Source: an uncultured Rubrobacteraceae bacterium (GTDB lineage: Bacteria > Actinomycetota > Rubrobacteria > Rubrobacterales > Rubrobacteraceae). From it: a stretch of DNA of 39,588 nt. Both the position numbers and the translations under genes were made by a program. Each line of letters begins with the position of its first letter. The first letter of the stretch is position 1. The stretch covers positions 1 through 39,588 of the forward strand of contig CADCVG010000041.1 in assembly GCA_902806075.1 (NCBI GenBank). The letters are read 5' to 3'. Below the pieces are notes generated by a model. It saw only the letters and a list, made by a program, of their open reading frames with translations, had not been told where the DNA came from and made no database searches. Of this stretch, positions 28,748 to 37,841 are shown piece after piece.

Positions 28748-30319
28748 ATGCGCCCGGAGTTCACGTTCAACGACCTGCTCCACAACTCCGTCGAGCGCGA
28801 CCCCGGCAAAGTCGCCATCGTCGACGGCAAGAGCGAGCACACCTATGAGGATCTGGCGCGAGAGAGCGGCGCCCTCGCCGCCGCGCTCCAGGACACGGGG
28901 GTGAAGAAGGGCGACCGGGTCGGCATCCTCATGGACAAGTACTGGGAAGCTATAGTGGCGATGCTCGCCGCAACGCGAATTGGTGCGGCCTTCGTGAACG
29001 TCAACCCCATGCTCAAGCCCCCGCAAGTCCGCTACATCGCCGAGGACTGCGACATCCGCGTGATGATCGGCGACTCCCCCAAGCTCGACGATATGGAGCC
29101 GAAGACGGTCGAGAGGGCGTTCTACAGGGGTGAGAAGCCGGGCTCGGGGGGCGTCTCCGGCGAGCTCTTGGACCTCGCGGAGGCGCTGCGGGGGAACGAC
29201 ACGCCCAAGGAGGCAGACGTCTCCGAGGTGGATCTAGCCACCATCCTGTACACCTCCGGCTCGACGGGGATGCCCAAGGGAGTCTCGACGAGCCACCGCA
29301 ACTTCGTGGCGGGGGCCCAGATCGTCTCTACGTACCTGGAGAATACCAGCGACGACCGCATCCTCTCGGCGCTCCCCCTCAACTTCGACGCCGGGCTCAA
29401 CCAGTTCACGACCTCGCTGCGCGTCGGCGCAACTCTGGCCCTCCTTCGTTCGAGGTTGCCGGGGGACCTCTTAAAGGGGCTGCGCCGGCACGAGATCACG
29501 GGCGTCACCGGGGTGCCGCCGCTGTGGTCGCTCTTGCTCCGGGGCTCGAAGTCAATCGACGAGGCGCCGCTCACCCATCTGCGCTACATCTCCAACACCG
29601 GTGGGCGTATCCCCCAGGCCAACCTCGACGAGCTCAGGCGCCTGTTGGAGCCCTCGGGCACCAAGATCTACCTGATGTACGGCCTCACGGAGGCGTTTCG
29701 CTCTACCTACCTGCCGCCCGAGGAGATAGACCGCGGGACCGAGTGCATCGGCAAGGCCATCCCGGACACCCAGATCATGGTGATCAACAAACAGGGCGAG
29801 GAATGCGCCCCGGGTGAGATCGGCGAGCTGGTCCACCGCGGCCCGACGGTCGCAATGGGCTACTGGGGCAAGGAGGAGGCGACGCGCAAGGCGTACCGTC
29901 CGAACCCGCTCGCCCCCCCCGAGCTGTTGGACGTCGAGAGAGTAGTCTACTCCGGCGACCAGGTCCGGCGGGACGAGGAGGGCTTCCTCTACTTCGTGGG
30001 TCGCGAGGACGCGATGATAAAGTCCCAAGGGTACCGGATGAGCCCCGAGGAGATAGAGAACCTGCTCATAGGCTCGGGCCTCGTACACGAGGCGTGCGCC
30101 TTCGGGGTGCCGGACCCGAACGTGGGTCATCAGGTCATGGCGGTCGTCTCGCTCAAGAGCGATGGTGAAGGCGTTATAGACGAGGTCCGGGAGTACGCCG
30201 TGAAGAACGGGCCACCGTACATGGTGCCGAAGGAGATAACGGTCCGGGACGAGTTACCGAAGACTCCTTCCGGCAAGATCGACCGAAAAGGGATAAGCAA
30301 TGCTTACGCAAACAGATAA
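28748..30319 (+). CDS. AMP-forming acyl/amino-acid:carrier ligase (ANL superfamily)
   Basis: Activates a carboxylate as adenylate and presumably thioesterifies it to the neighbouring carrier protein. Core motifs are LYTSGSTGMPKGV (P-loop, about 168-180 of 523), the LPLNFDAGLNQF segment, YLMYGLTEA (A5), YSGDQVRRDEEGFLYFVGREDAMIKSQGYRMSPEEIE by parts (A7-A8 hinge) and PKTPSGKIDRK at the C-terminus with the catalytic Lys. LPLNFDxGLNQ and the following GVPPLW recall acyl-CoA ligases found at exosortase-A loci. ATG 28748 is used; a TTG at 28742 overlaps the carrier-protein stop. Substrate unknown. Confidence 0.85.
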   Translation: MRPEFTFNDLLHNSVERDPGKVAIVDGKSEHTYEDLARESGALAAALQDTGVKKGDRVGILMDKYWEAIVAMLAATRIGAAFVNVNPMLKPPQVRYIAEDCDIRVMIGDSPKLDDMEPKTVERAFYRGEKPGSGGVSGELLDLAEALRGNDTPKEADVSEVDLATILYTSGSTGMPKGVSTSHRNFVAGAQIVSTYLENTSDDRILSALPLNFDAGLNQFTTSLRVGATLALLRSRLPGDLLKGLRRHEITGVTGVPPLWSLLLRGSKSIDEAPLTHLRYISNTGGRIPQANLDELRRLLEPSGTKIYLMYGLTEAFRSTYLPPEEIDRGTECIGKAIPDTQIMVINKQGEECAPGEIGELVHRGPTVAMGYWGKEEATRKAYRPNPLAPPELLDVERVVYSGDQVRRDEEGFLYFVGREDAMIKSQGYRMSPEEIENLLIGSGLVHEACAFGVPDPNVGHQVMAVVSLKSDGEGVIDEVREYAVKNGPPYMVPKEITVRDELPKTPSGKIDRKGISNAYANR

Positions 30320-31631
30320 GGCCCAGGACCTCGCCAAACGCTTCGGCGGGTGGCAGGATGGCGAGTTCGCCCCCGGCGGGACGACCGTAAGCCGGATCGC
30401 CGAGGAGTACGGCACGCCCTTCTACCTCTACCACGGCGATATGATCGTGGACCGCGTCCGGCGCGTCCGGAACGCCCTCGGCGGCGACGTCGAGGTCACC
30501 TACTCCGTCAAGGCCAACCCGAACCTCGCCGTCTGCCAGCTCATCGCCCGCGAGCGTCTCACCGGCGCCGAGGTCGCCTCCTCGGGCGAGCTAGTCGTCA
30601 CGCGCGCGGCGGGCTTCGATCCACAGGACATCGTCTTCGCCGGTCCCGCCAAGACCGACGAGGAGCTCGGGATGGCCGTGGAGGAGGGCATCTTCGCGGT
30701 CAACGTCGAGTCGTTGAACGAGATCGACCGTCTCGCCGCCACCGCTAAACAGCAGGGCAGGAGAATAGGCGTCGGGCTCCGCATCAATCCCGCCGCCCAG
30801 CTCATGGGCTCACAGATGCGCATGGGCGGGACGGTCGGGCAGTTCGGCCTGGACGAGGCCGACCTCGCCGAAGCGGTCGAGAGGACGCTCTCTCACCCGG
30901 ACTACCTGACGCTGCGGGGTATCCACGTCTACACTGCGACCCAGGTCTTCGACGCTGACGCGCTCCTGGAACACTGCCGTAACATCTTCGAGCTAGCGTT
31001 ACAGACCGCCGACCTCGCGGGCAGGCCGCTACAGATGGTCGACTTCGGCGGTGGATTCGGGGTGCCGTACTTCGAGAAGATGGAGGACTTCGACCTGGAG
31101 AGGTTCGGCCTGGGGTACCAGGAGCTCCTCGCCCGGTACCGCACCGACCCGCGCCTCGAAGGTTGCCGCTTCGTCTTCGAGCTCGGGCGCTACCTCGTCG
31201 CTGACGCGGGCGTCTACGTCACACGGGTGGTGGACGTCAAGGACATGAAGGGGAAGACCTTCGTCACGACCGACGGCGGGATGAACCACCACCTTACGGC
31301 GACCGGGAACATGGGGCAGGTCTTCAGGAAGGCGTACCCAATCCTTAATCTCAGCCGCATGGGAGGGGAGCCGGGCGAGCCGGTAGCGGTGGCGGGGCCC
31401 TGTTGCACGCCGCTGGACATGTTCGGGACCAACATACCCATCGGCGAGCCGCGGCCCGGCGACCTCGTCGGGGTGTTCTACAGTGGGGCGTATGGTTTCA
31501 GCGCGAGTAACCTGGGATTTTTGAGCCACCCCAACCCGGCGGAGGTCTTGATCTGGAAGGGCGAGCCGCACCTGTTGCGCCCGATCGGCAAACCCGAGGA
31601 CGTCCTCGCGGGCCAGAAGGCGCTCCTCTAA
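30300..31631 (+). CDS. Fold-type III PLP-dependent decarboxylase (DAP/ornithine decarboxylase-like)
   Basis: Alanine-racemase-fold enzyme of 443 aa. The PLP lysine is Lys71 in VTYSVKANPN; the glycine-rich phosphate loop is MVDFGGGFGVPYF; FELGRYLVADAGVYVTRVVD precedes the second domain. GPCCTPLDMFG stands in the place of the usual GPxCESxD, so the region that reads the side-chain end of the substrate differs from true diaminopimelate decarboxylase. The same change is found in PLP decarboxylases associated with exosortase-A loci. Because the gene is beside a carrier protein and ligase and not lysine genes, I infer decarboxylation of a carrier-bound amino acid, as BtrK does in butirosin synthesis. 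It overlaps the ligase gene by 20 bases and has AAGGG before the ATG. Confidence 0.85.
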   Translation: MLTQTDKAQDLAKRFGGWQDGEFAPGGTTVSRIAEEYGTPFYLYHGDMIVDRVRRVRNALGGDVEVTYSVKANPNLAVCQLIARERLTGAEVASSGELVVTRAAGFDPQDIVFAGPAKTDEELGMAVEEGIFAVNVESLNEIDRLAATAKQQGRRIGVGLRINPAAQLMGSQMRMGGTVGQFGLDEADLAEAVERTLSHPDYLTLRGIHVYTATQVFDADALLEHCRNIFELALQTADLAGRPLQMVDFGGGFGVPYFEKMEDFDLERFGLGYQELLARYRTDPRLEGCRFVFELGRYLVADAGVYVTRVVDVKDMKGKTFVTTDGGMNHHLTATGNMGQVFRKAYPILNLSRMGGEPGEPVAVAGPCCTPLDMFGTNIPIGEPRPGDLVGVFYSGAYGFSASNLGFLSHPNPAEVLIWKGEPHLLRPIGKPEDVLAGQKALL

Positions 31632-31679
31632 CACCCAGACGATAGATTCCAGTCACCTGGTAACGGGAGGAGTACACCC

Positions 31680-32783
31680 TTGAACCCGCAGTCCACGCAG
31701 ACAACGGCCCTCTATACGGTGAGAGAGGCCAGGAACGTCGCCAGGAACGAGTGGGACGGCTGGCTCGAAGGCTCGCCAGGTGGCGGACACATCTTGCAGA
31801 GCTACGAGTGGGGCGAGTTCAAGCGGCGCCAGGGCTGGAAGCCCATCCGCGTGGTGCTCGAAAGGGACGGCGAGGCGGCAGGCGTCGGACAGTTCCTCGC
31901 CTACAACACGGCTCCAGTCCCCGGCAGTCTCTGGTACTGCACCAAAGGTCCCTGGCTGCCCTGGGATGACGAGGAGGCCGTCAGGGCCTTCTTCGAGGGG
32001 GTGCGCGAGGTTGCCGGGCGGCTGGGCGCGCACACCGTCAAGATCGAACCCGAAGTCCCGGAACAGCAGGAGGATGTGAAGGCCCTGCTCGCCCGTCTGG
32101 GCTTCCAGAGGGCCCGCTACGACCTCAACCAGAAGACCACCCTGGTCGTGGACCTCGAGCCGCCCGAGGAGGACGTGCTCGCGAACATGAAGGGCAAGAC
32201 GCGCTACAACGTCCGCCTGGCGGCCAAAAAGGGCATCGAGGTGATCGAACCCGACGACTTCGAGGCGGCCTTTGACACGTTCTACGAGTGGATGAGGTCC
32301 ACGTCCGAGCGTAAAGAAGGAAACTTCCTCCGGAGACCGCGCGGTTACCTCCACGGCGTGATGCGCGAGATGCGCGAGGCGGGCCAGGGGCACCTGTTCT
32401 TCGCTACGCACGATGGGGTGCCGTTGTCCGGCATGTACGTGTTCACCTTCGGCGAGAAGTACTGGTACATCTACGGCGCCTCGGGTACCGAGAAGCGCAA
32501 CCTCAAGCCAAACTACCTCCTGCAGTGGGAGGTGATGAGCTGGGCAAAGCGCCGCGGCTTGACTCACTACGACATGGTCGGCATCCCCAAGCCTGAGGAC
32601 CTCCACGAGGGCAGCTCCTTTTGGAGCGTCTACAAGTTCAAGGAGGGCTTCGGTGGGGAGATCTCGGACTCCATCGGCTGCCTCGACCTGCCGGTCAAAC
32701 CGCTGCGCGCCCGCGCGTGGTACAGGTTCGAGCCCTACTACTACCGCCTGTACTACAAGCTGAAGAACAACGTCTTCTACTAG
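31680..32783 (+). CDS. FemABX-family aminoacyl transferase
   Basis: 367 aa with two GNAT-like halves of the FemABX type: HILQSYEWGEFKRRQGWKPIRV at the start, LANMKGKTRYNVRLAAKKGIEV in the middle (substrate-binding Lys/Arg-rich helix) and YIYGASGTEKRNLKPNYLLQWEVMSWAKRRGLTHYDMVGI near the end. Family members transfer amino acids from aminoacyl-tRNA to peptidoglycan precursors. The gene has a TTG start with GGGAGGAG seven bases upstream. Its place after a carrier-protein/ligase/decarboxylase set suggests that it may accept an unusual donor or modify an unusual acceptor; this is inference. Confidence 0.85.
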   Translation: MNPQSTQTTALYTVREARNVARNEWDGWLEGSPGGGHILQSYEWGEFKRRQGWKPIRVVLERDGEAAGVGQFLAYNTAPVPGSLWYCTKGPWLPWDDEEAVRAFFEGVREVAGRLGAHTVKIEPEVPEQQEDVKALLARLGFQRARYDLNQKTTLVVDLEPPEEDVLANMKGKTRYNVRLAAKKGIEVIEPDDFEAAFDTFYEWMRSTSERKEGNFLRRPRGYLHGVMREMREAGQGHLFFATHDGVPLSGMYVFTFGEKYWYIYGASGTEKRNLKPNYLLQWEVMSWAKRRGLTHYDMVGIPKPEDLHEGSSFWSVYKFKEGFGGEISDSIGCLDLPVKPLRARAWYRFEPYYYRLYYKLKNNVFY

Positions 32784-32943
32784 CTGCCGTGTCACACCCC
32801 CTTACACCCTCCCTCTCGCGGACCGATCCGTCCGCGCCGGGAGCGCCGGATAACGTGAAGGAGCCGTCGTACGCCGTGAAGAGAGAGAAGAAGCAGAGGG
32901 TCCCCGATCGCGTAGGACCTCCCGCCCAGCGGGGGATCGGGCG

Positions 32944-34143
32944 ATGAAGTCGGTAGTCCGGCCGTTCGAGAGTAACGACCTCGAGGGCGTCAACGCCTTA
33001 CGCATCCAGGCGTACCCCGGTTTCCCCGAGACCCGCGAGGTCGAGTATTACACCGCCGCCTACGACTGGTTCGGGCGCCACCCACTCGGGGGCGAGGTGC
33101 GTCGCTGGGTCGCGGTCGCCGACGGACGGGTGGTAGGGCACCTGGCGGCGACGCCTCAACACTACAGGATCAAGGGTCAGAGGGTCGTCGCCCACACGCC
33201 CGCTGACTACGAGGTGCTACCCCAGTACGGTTTCCAGGCCATCAGCCTGATGAGGACGTTCTTCCGCGCCACCGAGAACTGCGTTGCCTGCGACATGGTG
33301 CCGGCGGTGATCGGGGTCGAGTCCAGGCTCGGGGCCGAGGTGGCTGGGCAGTTGCGGTACGCGGTGAAGCTCCTGAACGTCTCCAGGCTCCCGGCGCCGT
33401 CGCTCCCGGCACCGGCGAGGAGGCTCCTGAACCTTCGGGAGCGAGGCGAGCCGGCTCGCGGGTACACGACGGGCCAGTCTGGAACGCCGCGGGAGGCGGA
33501 GGAGCCGGCCGCAGCCCCCCCGGCGCGCCCGCGGGCACCGCTCCCCGCGCCGGTAAAGAGGCTGCTGAACGGTGGGCTCCGGACGATCGACGGAGCTTTG
33601 GGCGCCGCTTTCGGAGGCAGCGGCCTGAAGGTGGAGGTGCTGGAGTCCTTCGACGAGTCCTTTGACGAGCTCTTCGAGAAGGTCGCCTCGGCTGTGCCTT
33701 GCGTGCCCGAGAAGGATTCGGCCTTTCTGCGCTGGCGCTACGGTCCCGATTCCCCCCAGCCACCCGCGACCGTACTTGGGGTTAAGGGAGGGGAGACTCT
33801 CCTAGGCTACGCCGTGCTCCTGACGACCTCCACGGGCCAGGACGGCTACATACTCGACCTCACGACGATTCCGGGACGCCGCGACGTGGCGCGGGCGCTG
33901 CTCCGCGAGACGGTACGCCACTTCCGGCGGGCGGGGGTCCAGATCATCCGTTACCGTTTCCTCGAGTCGCCCGACTCGCCCCCGACAGAGGACCTGTGGC
34001 GCCTCGGCTTCTTCCTCCGCAACACCAGGCGCAACACCTTGCTGGCAAAGTTCGCAGACCCGAGCCTGCACGAGGCGGCCCAAGACGCCGCCAACTGGTC
34101 GTACAATATCGGCGACGGGGAAGCAACCTTCTGGACCAGGTAG
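32944..34143 (+). CDS. GNAT-fold protein of the cluster, copy 2 (399 aa)
   Basis: Paralogue of the protein at 27258. Shared blocks include VVGHLAATPQ, HTPADYEVLPQYGFQAISLM, LLNVSRLPAP, FDESFDELFEKVASAVP, FLRWRYGPDSPQ and NWSYNIGDGEATFW. The two differ most in a Pro/Ala-rich linker between halves (here about 165-200, with EEPAAAPPARPRAPLPAP). ATG 32944 has a G-rich upstream segment (GGGGGAT). A 160-base gap without a recognised gene separates it from the FemABX gene. The pair brackets the cluster, which suggests either duplication with related roles or a heterodimer. Confidence 0.7.
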   Translation: MKSVVRPFESNDLEGVNALRIQAYPGFPETREVEYYTAAYDWFGRHPLGGEVRRWVAVADGRVVGHLAATPQHYRIKGQRVVAHTPADYEVLPQYGFQAISLMRTFFRATENCVACDMVPAVIGVESRLGAEVAGQLRYAVKLLNVSRLPAPSLPAPARRLLNLRERGEPARGYTTGQSGTPREAEEPAAAPPARPRAPLPAPVKRLLNGGLRTIDGALGAAFGGSGLKVEVLESFDESFDELFEKVASAVPCVPEKDSAFLRWRYGPDSPQPPATVLGVKGGETLLGYAVLLTTSTGQDGYILDLTTIPGRRDVARALLRETVRHFRRAGVQIIRYRFLESPDSPPTEDLWRLGFFLRNTRRNTLLAKFADPSLHEAAQDAANWSYNIGDGEATFWTR

Positions 34144-34233
34144 CTCGTAGAGCAGCCAGCACCGGCGACAAGAGGAAGTCGCAACGGAAAGCTCCACACT
34201 AGATCCTACCCCTTGTCCGCCTCAGAGCAGCGA

Positions 34234-34260
34234 AACAGGAGCTCCGGTTTCGGACCTGTT
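34234..34260. terminator. Candidate bidirectional terminator hairpin
   Basis: AACAGG (34234-34239) pairs with CCTGTT (34255-34260), and inside it TCCG pairs with CGGA around a GTTT loop, with a three-base bulge. It lies between the convergent ends of the second GNAT gene and the VanW gene. The T-run is short, so termination may be weak. Confidence 0.4.
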
Positions 34261-34261
34261 A

Positions 34262-36028
34262 TTAAGGGTTTACGGGCGCTATCTCGAGCTCTTCCGAGTC
34301 GGCCGCGATGACCTTGCCCTTCTCGTCCGTGAGGGGCTTGTAGGAGTCCTTATGGAGCTCGCCGTCGAAGATCACCTTGCCGTTCTCCGTCACCTTCTGG
34401 TGGGTGACCCACTTGGCCTCTTCGGGGCTCCTGGAGACGGGCTGGGAGTCCATCTCCACCTCCTTGCCGGTGGGCTTGCCCCAGACCTCGGCGTAGATGT
34501 AGCCGTCGTCCGCCACCCGCTCCTGGAGGAGCACGTAACCGTCCGTGGTGTTCTCGAACTTCATGTCCAGTGCCCCGAACCACACCGTCGCGTCCAGACC
34601 GGGCCGGATGTAAGGCAACTGCGCGTAGTGTGGGTGTCGCTCTATGACGTCCAGCCCCGCGTAGTTGACGGCCATGTACAGCGTTGAGGCGACCTGGCAC
34701 AGCCCGCCGCCATCGGCCTTCTCCTCCCTGCCCTCGATGATCACCTTCGTCTTGTTGTACTCCAGCGGAGCGACGACCTCGTTGACTGAGAAGACCTCGC
34801 CCGGCGCCAGGAACGTTCCGTTTATGGCACCTGAGGCGGTCGCGAGGTTCTCCGCCCGTTCGCCCTCCTCGTCGGGTACTATCGCGTAGTTGGTCCGGTA
34901 GCTTCCGATAAGCTCGGTCGGCTTGAGCGCCTCGGCCTCCTCGGTAGTCATCTCCGGCTCTGAGGTCTGGACCGGCACCTGGAAGTTGCGCTGGCCCTGG
35001 AAGAGGCCGGTCTCGACCTCGCCGAAGAGCTGCTCTTCCTCGATCCGCTTGCCCGTCTGGCTCTCCGTGACGGAGACTCCGTTGCCCTGGACTTTGAACC
35101 CGGCCTCGACCGCCTCGACCGTGAGCGCGTCGTACATCTTCGACATGGCCTCCTGGAACTTCTCCTGGTCCAGGCCGACCCGTACCTCGCCACCCTCCGG
35201 CGTGAAGCTCAAAATCTGCCCGATCCCCTCTGGTGAGAGCGTCCAGTTCTCGCCGTCGGAACTCAGGGTAACCGGTCCGGGCGTCATCGCCTGCTGCGCC
35301 TTCGCGGCCGACTCCTGGGCGGCGGGGGTCAAGATCGCGGGCACTTGCGTTTCTCCGACGACCTCGACCTCTCCGTTCATGGTCTCGAGCGCCTGGTCCA
35401 CGTTCGCCGCTGTAGCCTCGACGTCCAACTTATACCCCTCGCGGGACTCGGCGGCCACGGCCTTGTTGCCGCTGATGTTCACGGCGGCGTCTCTAGGCTC
35501 CGCGTTCATGCGTGCGGCGAGGTTCTCGATCTCGGCGCGCGCGGACGCCCGGTCATAGTCTGTGACCGGCGGGATGGTTACCGTGCTCCAGGCCGCCACC
35601 ATCCGGTCACCGAGGCGCTTGAGAATGCTGCCCTCGCGCCCGACGTCGTACGCATCTTCCACGGTGCTGCCCGCGTCGAAGCTCAGGCCCAGCTGCTGTG
35701 CGCTCAAGGAGAGCTCCTGTGGCCCACCGGTGAAGCGGACCTCCTGGAGGTCGCTCGCTGCCTGCTGCTCGACCAGCGCGCGGGCCTCGTCAGGGGTCTT
35801 GCCACCCAGGTCCACGCTCCCCACCGCGACGCCACGGTAGATCTCACCTTGATTGCTCCAGTAGTCCGCCGCCACCAGCAGGGCAAGGACGGCGCAGAAG
35901 ACGAGCACGGGCGCGATGATCCTCCGCCGGCCACTCTTCGGCCGACGCTTGTAGGAGCCACCGACGGTGCTCCTGACCAGGAAACCGTCCCCGGGGCTTA
36001 TCCTATCTTTGGAATTTTTGAGAGTCAA
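34262..36028 (-). CDS. VanW family protein with peptidoglycan-binding-like domain
   Basis: 588 aa: basic cytoplasmic N-terminus, one membrane helix (IIAPVLVFCAVLALLVAADYW), a large extracytoplasmic region with two repeats of the YoaR/PG-binding-4 type (GVAVGSVDLGGKTPDEARALVEQQ at the start), then the VanW domain: RTNYAIVPDEEGERAENLATASGAINGTFLAPGEVFSVNEV, DGGGLCQVASTLYMAVNYAGLDVIERHPHYAQLPYI by parts. The VanW domain is found in vancomycin-resistance loci and cell-wall proteins but its activity is not known. The TTG at 36028 is favoured because GGAGG lies eight bases before it; a GTG at 36043 would put that sequence inside the gene. Confidence 0.88.
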   Translation of the reverse strand: MTLKNSKDRISPGDGFLVRSTVGGSYKRRPKSGRRRIIAPVLVFCAVLALLVAADYWSNQGEIYRGVAVGSVDLGGKTPDEARALVEQQAASDLQEVRFTGGPQELSLSAQQLGLSFDAGSTVEDAYDVGREGSILKRLGDRMVAAWSTVTIPPVTDYDRASARAEIENLAARMNAEPRDAAVNISGNKAVAAESREGYKLDVEATAANVDQALETMNGEVEVVGETQVPAILTPAAQESAAKAQQAMTPGPVTLSSDGENWTLSPEGIGQILSFTPEGGEVRVGLDQEKFQEAMSKMYDALTVEAVEAGFKVQGNGVSVTESQTGKRIEEEQLFGEVETGLFQGQRNFQVPVQTSEPEMTTEEAEALKPTELIGSYRTNYAIVPDEEGERAENLATASGAINGTFLAPGEVFSVNEVVAPLEYNKTKVIIEGREEKADGGGLCQVASTLYMAVNYAGLDVIERHPHYAQLPYIRPGLDATVWFGALDMKFENTTDGYVLLQERVADDGYIYAEVWGKPTGKEVEMDSQPVSRSPEEAKWVTHQKVTENGKVIFDGELHKDSYKPLTDEKGKVIAADSEELEIAPVNP

Positions 36029-36090
36029 AAGTTTATCCTCCACACGTGGTACCGTGTTGACCGGCGTCCAGCCTTCAGAGAGGTTCCCTC

Positions 36091-36150
36091 CTCCTGCCTA
36101 TCCACAATACCTTGGGCCCCCTCCTGCCTGTCCACAATACCTCGGCCCAG
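36091..36150. repeat. Tandem 30-bp repeat upstream of the VanW gene
   Basis: Two adjacent copies (36091-36120 and 36121-36150) match at 25 of 30 positions; both share CTCCTGCCT and TCCACAATACCT. They lie about 60-120 bp upstream of the VanW start, between that gene and the next minus-strand gene end. Spacing of 30 bp is near three helical turns, which would place two bound proteins on the same face. Confidence 0.75.
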
Positions 36151-36266
36151 CCTCGGCAGTGCTTCGCCGGTAAAGGCTAACATGGTCCGGTGGGTTACGC
36201 CAGCTTTTGTGGCACATTCGCGCACCCGTATACAGGCGCCGTTTTGCGCGTTCTTCCGCCCTTCTA

Positions 36267-37817
36267 CTAGGCCTTATCTCCCTCGTCGAGAGAGTTCTTC
36301 ACGTAGACCCACCAGGGGCCTATCTTCTCGGTGTGGTAGCGGGCGTTGAGCCGGCCCATCAGCTCGCGCTTGTGTTCGTAGGTGAGGTGCTGGGTGAACA
36401 GGATCTGGCCTTCGGCGAGGAAGGTGAGCACGTCGGGGTTGGATGCTTCGAGGTCGTCGAGCCAGCCGTCGAAGCCTCCGGGCGTCTCGCCCTCTATGTA
36501 GCCGTCTACCCCGGCGGAGAGCCAGAGGTAGGGGCTGGGGTTCTCCCGGTGGAGGAGCACCAGGACCTGCGGCGAGCCTATGGAGGCTATCTTTACGTCC
36601 TCCCCATACCGGGCCTCTATCTCCTCTGCCCCCGCCCTCTGGACCGGCAGGGTCACGGTCGTGCCGGTTAGCCTCTGGGCAGCGCTAGAGTTGATCGCCT
36701 CGAAGGTGTTGCCCACGGCTACCGCGAGGAGGATCGCGGCGAGGAGTGCTGCCGGGACCCGCGGCGACTCGGCCCGCCGGAGCCGGGCGGCCACGAAGGC
36801 GCCGAACCCAATGGCCGCATACGGGAGGAAGACGTAGAAGTCGTCGGCCAGCTGGAAGTCCCGTATGGACCACAGGATGGGACCAGGAAGGGTGACGAGG
36901 ATCGGGGCAAAGCGGTACTCGTAAGGCCGCCTCGTGTAAAGGCGTAGGATCACGAACAGCCCGATCAGGATAGGCGCCAGCATCGTGGTGTACGGCAGGA
37001 TAATGTTGCCCGCCGTGCCCGCCAACAGCGGCGTGAGGTTGAAGCTGCCCCGCACGAGGTACGTGGTGTTGAACACATACATACCGTCGAGGAGGTACTT
37101 CAGAGCGCCGTGGTAGTAGTAATACGCGAGGATGGCCAGGAGCGGCACGGAGATCCCCGCCGCAGCCCGCAGCGCCGCCCCGAAGCGCTCCTCTCTAGGG
37201 CGAAGAACGGCAAGAAGGAAGGTCACGAACGGGAAGAACCCCATTAGCTGCCACACAAGGAACGCCAAAGAACCGAAGAAGCCCGACCAGAACCACCTCT
37301 TCTGGGTCGCGAAGAGGAGGCACAGGATCTCGAAGAGGACCATCGGGGTCTTTGGCTCGGGCCCCGAGGAGGCGGGCTGGGCGAAGCCGTAGAATCCGAG
37401 GAAGGTCAGGGCCGCGAAGAGCCCCGCCCTCTCTGATTGGAACACGTTCTTGCCGAGCAGGTAGACCCCGACGACCGCGAGGCAGGCGGTGGCGAAGAAT
37501 ACCCCGCGCACCGTATAGATGTCGTCCCAGCCGAAGATCTCGGAAATCACCACACCAAGCCCGGCGATCATGGGCGCGAGAGGCCCCTTGTGGTCGAAGA
37601 CGCCCGCGTAGGGCGGGACGCCGTCGGCCACCCTCTGGCCCCCATAGAGGTAGATGGAGTAGTCGCGGAGCAACACCCCGTCGAAGCCGTAGAGGCCGTA
37701 GACGAAGACGGCTAAAGCCAGGATAGAGAGCGGGAAAGCTAACTCCCTCACCCGGGCACGGCTGTCCTTACGTGTGGCGCTCTTGCTTACGGTGTGGCCT
37801 CTCACAGAGCTTGACAA
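36267..37817 (-). CDS. GT-C-fold membrane glycosyltransferase-like protein (GT39/ArnT-type)
   Basis: 516 aa with about 10-11 hydrophobic helices and a soluble C-terminal domain. The first outer loop has FDGVLLRDYSIYLYGGQRVADGVPPYAGVFDHKGPLAPMI, in which the acidic and DHKGP residues resemble the catalytic loop of lipid-dependent GT-C mannosyl/arabinosyl transferases (DHKPP in ArnT-like proteins). The C-terminal part has WWVYVKNSL. Donor and acceptor are unknown, probably polyprenyl-phosphate sugar to a cell-surface target. TTG 37817 is taken as start with TATCAT nine bases upstream; GTG 37805 is possible. Confidence 0.72.
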   Translation of the reverse strand: MSSSVRGHTVSKSATRKDSRARVRELAFPLSILALAVFVYGLYGFDGVLLRDYSIYLYGGQRVADGVPPYAGVFDHKGPLAPMIAGLGVVISEIFGWDDIYTVRGVFFATACLAVVGVYLLGKNVFQSERAGLFAALTFLGFYGFAQPASSGPEPKTPMVLFEILCLLFATQKRWFWSGFFGSLAFLVWQLMGFFPFVTFLLAVLRPREERFGAALRAAAGISVPLLAILAYYYYHGALKYLLDGMYVFNTTYLVRGSFNLTPLLAGTAGNIILPYTTMLAPILIGLFVILRLYTRRPYEYRFAPILVTLPGPILWSIRDFQLADDFYVFLPYAAIGFGAFVAARLRRAESPRVPAALLAAILLAVAVGNTFEAINSSAAQRLTGTTVTLPVQRAGAEEIEARYGEDVKIASIGSPQVLVLLHRENPSPYLWLSAGVDGYIEGETPGGFDGWLDDLEASNPDVLTFLAEGQILFTQHLTYEHKRELMGRLNARYHTEKIGPWWVYVKNSLDEGDKA

Positions 37818-37841
37818 AGCCCGGTTATGATAAACGTCCGT

